From positions 1 through 64,000 of the forward strand of contig JAVBRO010000008.1 in assembly GCA_031547885.1 (NCBI GenBank): a stretch of 64,000 nt of DNA, read 5' to 3'. This stretch comes from UBA940 sp031547885. GTDB taxonomy: Bacteria > Bacteroidota > Bacteroidia > Bacteroidales > Rikenellaceae. Under the pieces are notes generated by a model. It was not told where the DNA came from and ran no database searches. It saw only the letters and a list, made by a program, of their open reading frames with translations. The stretch's first letter is position 1; each line of letters begins with the position of its first letter. Of this stretch, positions 23,659-30,062 are shown one piece after another. A program made the position numbers and the translations under genes.

Positions 23659-24443
23659 GCAAGCCCCGATTAAAAACCCCGATAAGCTATTACGGCGGCA
23701 AGCAGACTATGCTGCCGCACATCCTGCCGCTAATCCCCAAGCACATCGTCTACACCGAAGCCTTCTGCGGCGGGTGCGCGGTGCTGTTCGCCAAAGAGCC
23801 GTCCGACTGCGAGGTCATAAACGACACGAACAAGGAGTTGGTCAACTTCTACCGCGTGGCCCAGGCCGACTACGAGGCCCTGAAGCGCGAAATCGACGCC
23901 AGCCTCCACTCCCGCGACCTGCACACCCACGCCAAGCATATCATGACCCACCCGCAATTCTTCACCCCGGTGCAGCGGGCATGGGCCGTGTGGATCGGCT
24001 CGAAGCTGGGCTTTGCGTCCATGCTCGACGGCACATTCGGCTACGACCGCAGCGGGACGACCAACCTCAAACTATTCAACGCGAAGGACAACATCACCGA
24101 GATGCTCTGCGGCCGCCTCTCCCGCGTCACCATCGAGAGCGAGGACGGCAAGAACGTGATCCAGCGCTACGACTGCCCCGACGCGTTCCATTTTGTCGAC
24201 CCGCCGTATGTGAACAGCGACTGCGGCCATTATACCGGTAGCTTCAGCGAGGAGAATTTCGCGGAGTTGCTGGAGATCCTCACCCGCGTCGAGGGCAAGT
24301 TCATGCTCACGATGTTCCCCCACGACCTGCTGCGGCAATACGTGGCTCGCCATAAGTGGAGAATCCACAAGATAGAACGCAAGATCACCGCATCCAGGGA
24401 GTCCCGCCGCCAGCAGGAGGAGTGGATGGTAACCAACTATTAG
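23655..24443 (+). CDS. D12-class adenine-N6 DNA methyltransferase
   Basis: The protein has 262 residues from the ATG at 23655, overlapping the preceding stop. ISYYGGKQTMLPHIL (motif I region), EAFCGGCAVLF, and HFVDPPYVNSD (catalytic DPPY) define a Dam/D12 enzyme. It methylates adenine, probably to block restriction; no sequence specificity can be read. It pairs with another methyltransferase gene 3 bp downstream. Confidence 0.88.
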   Translation: MSKPRLKTPISYYGGKQTMLPHILPLIPKHIVYTEAFCGGCAVLFAKEPSDCEVINDTNKELVNFYRVAQADYEALKREIDASLHSRDLHTHAKHIMTHPQFFTPVQRAWAVWIGSKLGFASMLDGTFGYDRSGTTNLKLFNAKDNITEMLCGRLSRVTIESEDGKNVIQRYDCPDAFHFVDPPYVNSDCGHYTGSFSEENFAELLEILTRVEGKFMLTMFPHDLLRQYVARHKWRIHKIERKITASRESRRQQEEWMVTNY

Positions 24444-24446
24444 GCT

Positions 24447-25340
24447 GTGCAACTTGACGTGATCCATAATATCGATGCGCTCTCCGGCTTTCGTATGCTG
24501 CCGGACGAGTCGGTGGATTGCGTCGTCACATCGCCTCCGTATTGGCAGATGCGCGATTACGGCATCGGCGGCATCGATTGGCAGGATGGCTGGCACGGGC
24601 AATTGGGACTCGAACCCACGCGGGACGACTTCATCGAACACCTGTGCATGATCTTCGACGAGTGCCGGCGGGTGCTGAAGCCCACCGGAACGCTGTGGGT
24701 CAATCTCGGCGACACATACAGCAAGCCAGGCAAACGAAACAAACTGCCCAACAAATCCCTGTGCAACATCCCGAACAAATTTGCAGACGAGATGATCCTG
24801 CGCGGCTGGGTCCTGCGCAACGAGATTGTCTGGCACAAGCCGGCGTGTATGCCCCAGAGTATGCGCGACCGCTTTACCGTCGACTACGAAAAGATATTCT
24901 TTTTCGCCAAGACCACCGACTACATTTTCAACCAGCAATTCGAGCCGTATGCCGAGGCGTCCTACAGCCGCTACAAATACGCGATGACGGCCAACGGCAA
25001 GGGGGAGATGCTGCGCAAGTTGAGCGGCAAGCCGGAAGGGATGAAGGAGATGGATCCGCGCGGCCGCAATATGCGCTGCGTCTGGCGCGTTCCCTTCGAG
25101 CCGTCGCACGAGTTCCACTTCGCCATGTATCCCTCGCGCCTGGTAGAAACTCCCGTCAAGGCCGGGTCGCCCGACGGGGGCGTGGTGTTAGACCCGTTCA
25201 TGGGCAGCGGCACGACGGCGGTGGTGGCCCGCCGGCTGGGACGCCGCTACATCGGCTTCGAGCTGAATGCGGAGTACCATGCCATCGCCGAAAAACGACT
25301 GCGGAACACACCCGTCATCAGGGCGCTTTTTGAGGATTAA
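24447..25340 (+). CDS. N4-cytosine/N6-adenine DNA methyltransferase (beta class)
   Basis: The protein has 297 residues from a GTG start. Catalytic motif IV VVTSPPYWQMRDYG comes first and the SAM-binding motif I LDPFMGSGTTAVVARRLGRR comes last, the beta-class order. LWVNLGDTYSKPG and VWHKPACMPQSMRDRFT are typical of the phage and restriction-associated family. The adjacent D12 enzyme makes a two-gene modification module. Confidence 0.88.
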   Translation: MQLDVIHNIDALSGFRMLPDESVDCVVTSPPYWQMRDYGIGGIDWQDGWHGQLGLEPTRDDFIEHLCMIFDECRRVLKPTGTLWVNLGDTYSKPGKRNKLPNKSLCNIPNKFADEMILRGWVLRNEIVWHKPACMPQSMRDRFTVDYEKIFFFAKTTDYIFNQQFEPYAEASYSRYKYAMTANGKGEMLRKLSGKPEGMKEMDPRGRNMRCVWRVPFEPSHEFHFAMYPSRLVETPVKAGSPDGGVVLDPFMGSGTTAVVARRLGRRYIGFELNAEYHAIAEKRLRNTPVIRALFED

Positions 25341-25393
25341 AAAGTGCGTAAATAGTTGATTTTATTTGCATTAATGTCGCAAAATAGATTCGA

Positions 25394-25486
25394 ATAAACT
25401 TGCGTGTTCCAAACAGGAGCGCTATGTTTGTCATGACAAAAAGGAGATACAACACGTTCACTACAAATGAATTAAAGCATAAAACC
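25394..25486 (+). promoter_or_regulatory. Repeated leader, copy 1
   Basis: ATAAACTTGCGTGTTCC leads into an ATG at 25424 reading MFVMTKRRYNTFTTNELKHK. TTTGTCATGACAAA inside it is a perfect palindrome. The leader is in frame with the next gene. A TTATTTGC box ~25-30 bp upstream may be its promoter. Confidence 0.7.
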
Positions 25487-25909
25487 ATGACAAAGGAACA
25501 AGCACTTCGGATTGCCGCCAACTTTTACACCCATCAGGAAGGCGAAGCCCCCAAAGGAATGATGATAAAAAGGATGGAACCCGCCGACGGCCGCATAACC
25601 ATCTGGACGGACGGATACGACGAGGAGATTGACGAGCCTTTCAAATACGAAATCGAGATAGACCCGGTCGGTGGAGGGATAACGATGAAAAAAATCCTTC
25701 GGGAATATAGGGCAAGCGACTTTCTTCAGACGAAAAAACTCTCCGAACTGAAAAACGGCGACCTCTTCAGATTGGAGGGAGATTGCGTGATATATGAATT
25801 CTGGAGATGGTCAGGCTTTCACGGGCAGCAACAATTCATCTTTACACGGCAAGGAAAAACCGATACAATATACTTAACCAACAGAGTGGTTTACCCTCTC
25901 GGAAAATAA
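25487..25909 (+). CDS. Hypothetical accessory protein behind leader copy 1
   Basis: The ATG at 25487 gives MTKEQALRIAANFYTHQ and a 140-residue acidic protein with strand-rich middle (GRITIWTDGYDEE, FKYEIEIDPVGGGITM). Starting instead at the leader ATG (25424) would add 21 residues. No family recognised. A terminator follows directly, so leader, gene and terminator form a self-contained unit, the first of a block that reaches to 29.9 kb. Confidence 0.65.
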   Translation: MTKEQALRIAANFYTHQEGEAPKGMMIKRMEPADGRITIWTDGYDEEIDEPFKYEIEIDPVGGGITMKKILREYRASDFLQTKKLSELKNGDLFRLEGDCVIYEFWRWSGFHGQQQFIFTRQGKTDTIYLTNRVVYPLGK

Positions 25910-25916
25910 TCCATAG

Positions 25917-25945
25917 ACTCCCCGTCGATCCGGCGGGGAGTTTTT
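25917..25945 (+). terminator. Intrinsic terminator
   Basis: ACTCCCCG (25917-25924) pairs with CGGGGAGT (25934-25941), followed by TTTTT. Confidence 0.82.
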
Positions 25946-25970
25946 ACACAACCCCATAAAAAGCATAGCC

Positions 25971-26720
25971 ATGACAAAGCACGAATTACTCCTCGAATGC
26001 TACAAAGTAGAAAACCAGACCCGCGCCCTGGAAGGCAAGCAGGAAGTCGACCTTTCCATTCCGGGCATCCAGCGCCGGATCGAAGAAGAGGCTTACAACG
26101 GCAAAAAGTACCGCTTCGAAGAACGCCTCGAAAGCGCCCGCAAGCAATACGACAAAACGGTCGTCCGCGTGGCGCATGAGGCGAGGCTCGCCGAATTTTA
26201 CGCCACCCCCGGTGGGATGGAGGTTAAAGCCCAAACCGAGGAAGCCATCGAAAACCTAATTACCGAGTGGCAAGCCTACGATATTACGGCCGCCCAGACC
26301 ATCGAACAAACCATACAGGATGCCCTCGGCCAGCATTGGGGCGTCTGCCGATTCAACAAGGGCTTTGTGGCCATCGGGGTGATCGACAGCGAAAAGTCCA
26401 CGCCCGAACAGCGCAAGTATTACTTCGGCCAGGACATCGAGATCCGCTACGAAGAAAAGCGCTGGAACACCGGCGAGGAGGTCTTCGAAACCAACTGCGG
26501 CAGTTGTGGTTCATTCAACATGGAAGGCGGCGCGACGGTCGGCGAGCGGGCGATGTTCTACGCCGGCATCGGGCAGCTTTTCAGCAACCAGGCGCTTGTG
26601 TGCACGCTCAAAGACCTGCTGCGCACCTCCTCGCAAAACATCGAACGGTTACGCGAGGAACTGGATGGACTGCGCAAGCAGTTGGCCGATCCGTTTGAGG
26701 ACAACGGGGACGAGGAATAA
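25971..26720 (+). CDS. Hypothetical coiled-coil protein with a CxxC
   Basis: The protein has 249 residues. The N-terminal half is helical and charged (ESARKQYDKTVVRVAHEARLAE), a middle domain contains WGVCRFNKGFVAIGVID, and TNCGSCGSFNMEGG holds a CxxC. A second coiled coil (LLRTSSQNIERLREELDGLRKQL) closes it. No family is recognised. It has no leader copy but ends in a terminator, like its neighbours. Confidence 0.65.
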   Translation: MTKHELLLECYKVENQTRALEGKQEVDLSIPGIQRRIEEEAYNGKKYRFEERLESARKQYDKTVVRVAHEARLAEFYATPGGMEVKAQTEEAIENLITEWQAYDITAAQTIEQTIQDALGQHWGVCRFNKGFVAIGVIDSEKSTPEQRKYYFGQDIEIRYEEKRWNTGEEVFETNCGSCGSFNMEGGATVGERAMFYAGIGQLFSNQALVCTLKDLLRTSSQNIERLREELDGLRKQLADPFEDNGDEE

Positions 26721-26744
26721 TCCCGCCGCCGACCGACCGGAAAT

Positions 26745-26766
26745 CCCTGCCTTCGGGCGGGGTTTT
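26745..26766 (+). terminator. Intrinsic terminator with TTCG loop
   Basis: CCCTGCC and GGCGGGG pair (one G.T) around TTCG and are followed by TTTT. Confidence 0.78.
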
Positions 26767-26819
26767 GTCGTCGCTAAATAGCTGTAAATCTTTGTGTTAT
26801 TTACCGAAAATAGATGCTA

Positions 26820-26912
26820 ATAAACTTGCGTGTTCCAAACAGGAGCGGTATGTTTGTCATGACAAATAGGATATATAAAACATTTGTAACCAACGAATTA
26901 AAGCCAAAAACC
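26820..26912 (+). promoter_or_regulatory. Repeated leader, copy 2
   Basis: ATAAACTTGCGTGTTCC, then an ATG at 26850 reading MFVMTNRIYKTFVTNELKPK. Palindrome TTTGTCATGACAAA is intact. It is in frame with the next gene. Compared with copy 1 many changes are synonymous or conservative. Confidence 0.7.
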
Positions 26913-27371
26913 ATGAAAACACAAGTAACCAAGCAAATCGCGCTCAACTACCTTAACCAGCATTCGGAAACCCTCGTGGAAAACCTGCTGCTCCAGGAGC
27001 AGACCGACACCCGCTGGGTGTTTTGGTCGGAGGAGCCGATTAACAACCGGGGCGATTTCTACGAGGTGATGATCGACACCGCATCCGAAACCATCCGCTG
27101 GGGCATCGTCCGGGGATTTGAAAATCTGGACTCGGTCATGAATTACCCGATCAAAGCCCTGCATACCCTGCGGGATGGCCGTAACGGAACGGCAAAGGAT
27201 ACCTTCCGCTTCCAGGGCGACGACCAGCTTTGGGTCTGCTGGCTCAAACTCAACGACGCCGAGGATGGCTGCTATTTTATACAGCCGGTCGGAGCCGACG
27301 GGCGATTGGGCGACGGCAAAGCAGTCCACAACGCCCTTGTTCGCTACGCAGGGGCTTGGAATGGAAAATAG
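26913..27371 (+). CDS. Hypothetical accessory protein behind leader copy 2
   Basis: The ATG at 26913 gives MKTQVTKQIALNYLNQH; the leader ATG at 26850 would add 21 residues. The 152-residue product has a mixed fold with WVFWSEEPINNRGDFYEVM and LWVCWLKLNDAEDGCYFIQ. It shares no obvious similarity with the other leader genes, which supports exchange of bodies behind a common leader. A hairpin follows. Confidence 0.62.
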   Translation: MKTQVTKQIALNYLNQHSETLVENLLLQEQTDTRWVFWSEEPINNRGDFYEVMIDTASETIRWGIVRGFENLDSVMNYPIKALHTLRDGRNGTAKDTFRFQGDDQLWVCWLKLNDAEDGCYFIQPVGADGRLGDGKAVHNALVRYAGAWNGK

Positions 27372-27379
27372 ACAAATGA

Positions 27380-27403
27380 CCCTCGCCCGAAAGCGGGGGC
27401 TTT
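27380..27403 (+). terminator. GC-rich hairpin, weak terminator
   Basis: CCCTCGC and GCGGGGG pair around CCGAAA; only CTTT follows, so termination may be partial. Confidence 0.5.
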
Positions 27404-27439
27404 CACCCATAAAACCATAACCTATTAAAAAGCACAGTT

Positions 27440-27967
27440 ATGAAAATCGGAAATTACGAATTCGAACTCAAAGGCTTTAAATGCCTCGAGGGGCGCTCGG
27501 AGGAAACCTACTGTTTCGACGCCACCCTGTACGTGAACGGAAAGCGCCTTGCCTCCTGCGGCAACTACGGTCACGGCGGCAACACGGATGTTCACATCTT
27601 TCCCGAATGCGAGGCATTTGGTAAAGAGGTCACGGACTTCCTTAAAACCCAGCCGAAAATCAAGTCCGAGCATATAGAGGACTTCGAAATGGACTGCGAT
27701 CTGGAGAATATCGTCGATGAACTCGTCGACAAACTGATGGAGGCAAGGGAGCTTCAGAAAATCAAGAACAAAACGAAAAAGTCCCTAATCCTCCAGGACG
27801 GCGACGACTATTACATGAGGGGATGGAAAGGCCACACCATCGAATCGATGCTGAAGGATCCTAAAGGCCGTGAGTTGGTAAAAAAGGCCATCGCGGAAGA
27901 AATAGCCAAAGGCCGCGTCCTGATCAACGAGAACATTCCGGCCGAGTTGCTGCCCGCGTCGAAATAA
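27440..27967 (+). CDS. Hypothetical accessory protein, 175 residues
   Basis: The protein starts MKIGNYEFELKGFKCLEG and has an N-terminal beta part with FDATLYVNGKRLASCGNYGHGGNTDV (in part) and an acidic helical part (DCDLENIVDELVDKLMEAREL). No family recognised. The gene lies between two GC-rich hairpins and has no leader copy. Confidence 0.62.
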   Translation: MKIGNYEFELKGFKCLEGRSEETYCFDATLYVNGKRLASCGNYGHGGNTDVHIFPECEAFGKEVTDFLKTQPKIKSEHIEDFEMDCDLENIVDELVDKLMEARELQKIKNKTKKSLILQDGDDYYMRGWKGHTIESMLKDPKGRELVKKAIAEEIAKGRVLINENIPAELLPASK

Positions 27968-27974
27968 ACCAATC

Positions 27975-27996
27975 GCCCCCGCCTCCGGGCGGGGGC
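27975..27996 (+). terminator. GC-rich hairpin
   Basis: GCCCCCGCC pairs perfectly with GGCGGGGGC around TCCG. No T-run follows, so it may insulate or stabilise the mRNA end rather than terminate. Confidence 0.5.
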
Positions 27997-28012
27997 ATAA
28001 CCCATCAACAAT

Positions 28013-28336
28013 ATGACACGGGAAGAAGCATACGCAATCGCCCAGCGGTTCATCGGCCACGTCCTGCGGGCGGACACCCGCCAAATCCGGCTGACCGCAA
28101 AATACGTGGGCGACGGCCCGGTTACGGTGGTGGCCGACTACGGTCCCCGCAAATTCGAAATCCACATGGACAGGGGGCGCAACCTAATCAAACTATCCGA
28201 GGTCACCACCCGCCGCAAACTCGGCTTCGACCACCGCGTTCCCGGCGGTTTCGGGATGAAGGAGGTGTGCGACCGACGCGTGATCCGCGCCGAGCGCCTG
28301 GACGTTTTCGAGGCCGTCGGCGAGGGTGAAAAGTAA
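28013..28336 (+). CDS. Hypothetical accessory protein, 107 residues
   Basis: The protein starts MTREEAYAIAQRFIGHVL, an opening like those of the leader-borne genes (MTKEQALRIAANF, MTREEIVKRIYDL). It is basic, with a strand pair (PVTVVADYGPRKFEIHMD). No domain recognised. The similar N-terminal opening suggests a loose paralogous set within the block. Confidence 0.6.
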   Translation: MTREEAYAIAQRFIGHVLRADTRQIRLTAKYVGDGPVTVVADYGPRKFEIHMDRGRNLIKLSEVTTRRKLGFDHRVPGGFGMKEVCDRRVIRAERLDVFEAVGEGEK

Positions 28337-28373
28337 TACGTAATTCGTTGAGTTTCTTCGCATTATCTTGCCG

Positions 28374-28466
28374 ATAAACTTGCGTGTTCCGAAGGAGAGC
28401 TGTATGTTTGTCATGACACAAAAGGAATATAAAACACTTACAGACAACGAATTAAAACACAAAGCC
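28374..28466 (+). promoter_or_regulatory. Repeated leader, copy 3
   Basis: ATAAACTTGCGTGTTCC, ATG at 28404 reading MFVMTQKEYKTLTDNELKHK, palindrome core TGTCATGACA. In frame with the next gene. Upstream it shares CTTCGCATTATCTTGCCG-like sequence with copy 4. Confidence 0.7.
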
Positions 28467-28649
28467 ATGACAAGGGAAGAAATTGTAAAACGTATTTACG
28501 ACCTGCACGAGCAGGTAACCAAGACCGACTTCGGATCATTCCTGATCAGCCGCGTCCAACTCGAAGCCCACCTCGCCAAAATGGACTACGAAACCCTCAC
28601 CGCCGCCTTGCGGTTTTACGAGAGCCTTGCCGAAAACGACGAACAATAG
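28467..28649 (+). CDS. Hypothetical small protein behind leader copy 3
   Basis: The ATG at 28467 gives a 60-residue helical protein (MTREEIVKRIYDLHEQV, LEAHLAKMDYETLTAALRF); the leader ATG would add 21 residues. No family is recognised. A GC-rich hairpin follows its stop. Confidence 0.6.
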   Translation: MTREEIVKRIYDLHEQVTKTDFGSFLISRVQLEAHLAKMDYETLTAALRFYESLAENDEQ

Positions 28650-28658
28650 ACTAAACCG

Positions 28659-28678
28659 CCCCCGCCTTCGGGCGGGGG
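28659..28678 (+). terminator. GC-rich hairpin with TTCG loop
   Basis: CCCCCGCC and GGCGGGGG pair perfectly around TTCG. No T-run follows. Nearly the same hairpin occurs at 27975. Confidence 0.5.
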
Positions 28679-28693
28679 ACAACCATAAAAACC

Positions 28694-28975
28694 ATGACCG
28701 AGATAAAATACCAACTGATCGACGAGGCCGGCGGCATCCTGCCGACCATCTACACCGCCAAAGTGAAACCGGGCGAGACGTTTGACGCCACGGCCGAGGT
28801 CGCCCTGCGCCGCTGCCAGGACATGGTGATCGAATTGGGCGAGCGCCGGATGCAGCCCCGCCGGATCCGGCGCTGCACCAACGGAACGTACCTGCTCTCC
28901 TACGGCTTCCCGCGAGGCAAAAGCTGGTCACAGGGAGCGTTTGTAACCGAGATTAACGTCACCGAAATCAACTGA
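28694..28975 (+). CDS. Hypothetical accessory protein, 93 residues
   Basis: The protein starts MTEIKYQLIDEAGGILP and is predicted to be strand-rich in its N-terminal part (IYTAKVKPGETFDATAEVAL) with a basic end. No family recognised. It begins 44 bp after the previous stop and is followed 5 bp later by the next gene. Confidence 0.58.
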   Translation: MTEIKYQLIDEAGGILPTIYTAKVKPGETFDATAEVALRRCQDMVIELGERRMQPRRIRRCTNGTYLLSYGFPRGKSWSQGAFVTEINVTEIN

Positions 28976-28980
28976 TCGCT

Positions 28981-29220
28981 ATGGATACCGAAAAATTAAG
29001 GCAGATCGCCGGGTATTATCTCAAAGATAAATTGGGCATCGAGGCGGACACCATGACGCTTACCTACTCGGATAACGGCATCAAAGAATACATTTTCAGG
29101 GCGACCGCCGGCGAGCGCCAATTCGATGTCCGGGCGCTCCCGCTTTATGACAAGATCAGCCTCACCGAAATCCATCACGAGGGCAGTTTCAAAGAGGCCG
29201 CCGTGTTACCTTTTTTATAG
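28981..29220 (+). CDS. Hypothetical accessory protein, 79 residues
   Basis: The protein starts MDTEKLRQIAGYYLKDKLG, and a strand pair follows (TMTLTYSDNGIKEYIFRAT, FDVRALPLYDKISLTEIHH). It resembles in length and layout the protein at 28013. No domain recognised. Tight spacing on both sides supports expression as part of a three-gene unit. Confidence 0.58.
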   Translation: MDTEKLRQIAGYYLKDKLGIEADTMTLTYSDNGIKEYIFRATAGERQFDVRALPLYDKISLTEIHHEGSFKEAAVLPFL

Positions 29221-29225
29221 AAGCC

Positions 29226-29438
29226 ATGAAACTCAACCTTACCAAAGCCGGGACATATACGATCACCGGCATCACGCAAAACCAAATGAATGCCATGTCC
29301 ACCATCCTCAATACAGCCAACGACCGTTGCTTTAACGAGCCGGAACCCAACGGCGAGTATTATAGCGGGGAGGACTTCGTATGCGTTCTCGAAAAAGAGG
29401 AGCGCGAGGCGCTCCAGGTGGTCTGCAAAGCGCTGTGA
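29226..29438 (+). CDS. Hypothetical accessory protein, 70 residues
   Basis: The protein starts MKLNLTKAGTYTITGITQNQ and ends EEREALQVVCKAL. It is small and acidic. The TITGITQNQMNAMSTILN segment resembles helix starts of small phage proteins, but no family can be named. It ends just before leader copy 4. Confidence 0.55.
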   Translation: MKLNLTKAGTYTITGITQNQMNAMSTILNTANDRCFNEPEPNGEYYSGEDFVCVLEKEEREALQVVCKAL

Positions 29439-29481
29439 TAAAATGCGATAAATCTCTGATTATCTTCGTATTATCTTGCCG

Positions 29482-29565
29482 ATAAACTTGCGTGTTCCGA
29501 AAGAGAGCTGTATGTTTGTCATGACAGAAAAGGAATACAAACAGCTAAATATGAATGAGTTATGA
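29482..29565 (+). promoter_or_regulatory. Repeated leader, copy 4, encoding a free 17-residue leader peptide
   Basis: ATAAACTTGCGTGTTCC, then ATG at 29512 reading MFVMTEKEYKQLNMNEL and a stop at 29563-29565. The next gene's ATG (29562) overlaps this stop (ATGA). Here the leader is a separate cistron, unlike copies 1-3. Confidence 0.7.
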
Positions 29566-29909
29566 GTACAAGAGCAACCATCGGAATGACGCTTCCCAAC
29601 GAAATGATCGTCTGCATTTACTGCTACCGCGACGGCTACCCGGAACACCTCGGCCGGATCCTTGCCAAGCACTACAACACCGAGGAAAAGATCAAGGATC
29701 TGATGAAAGGCGGCCATCTGGCCGATATAGAAACAAGGCCCGAACTTTGTAACTACGACCATAAGGGCGGCGACCCCATGCCGGAGGATTGCCGCCCGGT
29801 AACCCGCCGCAGCCTGGGGGACTTCATCCAGAAGGTCGGCACTTTCGGCCACGACTACGGCTACATCTTCCGCGACGGCCAATGGCACGTCTACAACCCC
29901 AACGAATAA
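29562..29909 (+). CDS. Conserved phage-type protein with STRATI motif
   Basis: The protein has 115 residues: MSTRATIGMTLPNEMIVCIY, CYRDGYPEHLGRILAKHYNT and a DLMKGGHLADI helix match a small family seen in many phages that begins STRxTI and contains (D)GYPEHxG. The family's function is unknown. Translation is coupled to the leader peptide by an ATGA overlap. Confidence 0.7.
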   Translation: MSTRATIGMTLPNEMIVCIYCYRDGYPEHLGRILAKHYNTEEKIKDLMKGGHLADIETRPELCNYDHKGGDPMPEDCRPVTRRSLGDFIQKVGTFGHDYGYIFRDGQWHVYNPNE

Positions 29910-29961
29910 TACCCGGTGCGCGGCGATAAATAATCATGGCTTTGGCAAACCCGCATCGGCA

Positions 29962-29991
29962 GGGCCGCTCTCGAAAGGGGGCGGCCCTTTT
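29962..29991 (+). terminator. Intrinsic terminator
   Basis: GGGCCG and CGGCCC flank CTCTC/GGGGG around a GAAA-type loop, followed by TTTT. It closes the accessory block. Confidence 0.8.
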
Positions 29992-30001
29992 GCTTTCAAT
30001 A

Positions 30002-30045
30002 GGGACTTTGTCCCATAATAGTGCCGTAGCCTCCGTGTACCTTTA
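30002..30045 (+). promoter_or_regulatory. Candidate phage late promoter 3 (palindrome plus -7 box)
   Basis: GGGACTTTGTCCC (30002-30014) is followed 23 bp later by TACCTTTA (30038-30045), close to TAnnTTTG, and the tail gene starts 17 bp further on. TTTACCC/GGGTAAA also forms a small hairpin here. Confidence 0.6.
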
Positions 30046-30062
30046 CCCGCAAAGGGTAAAAT

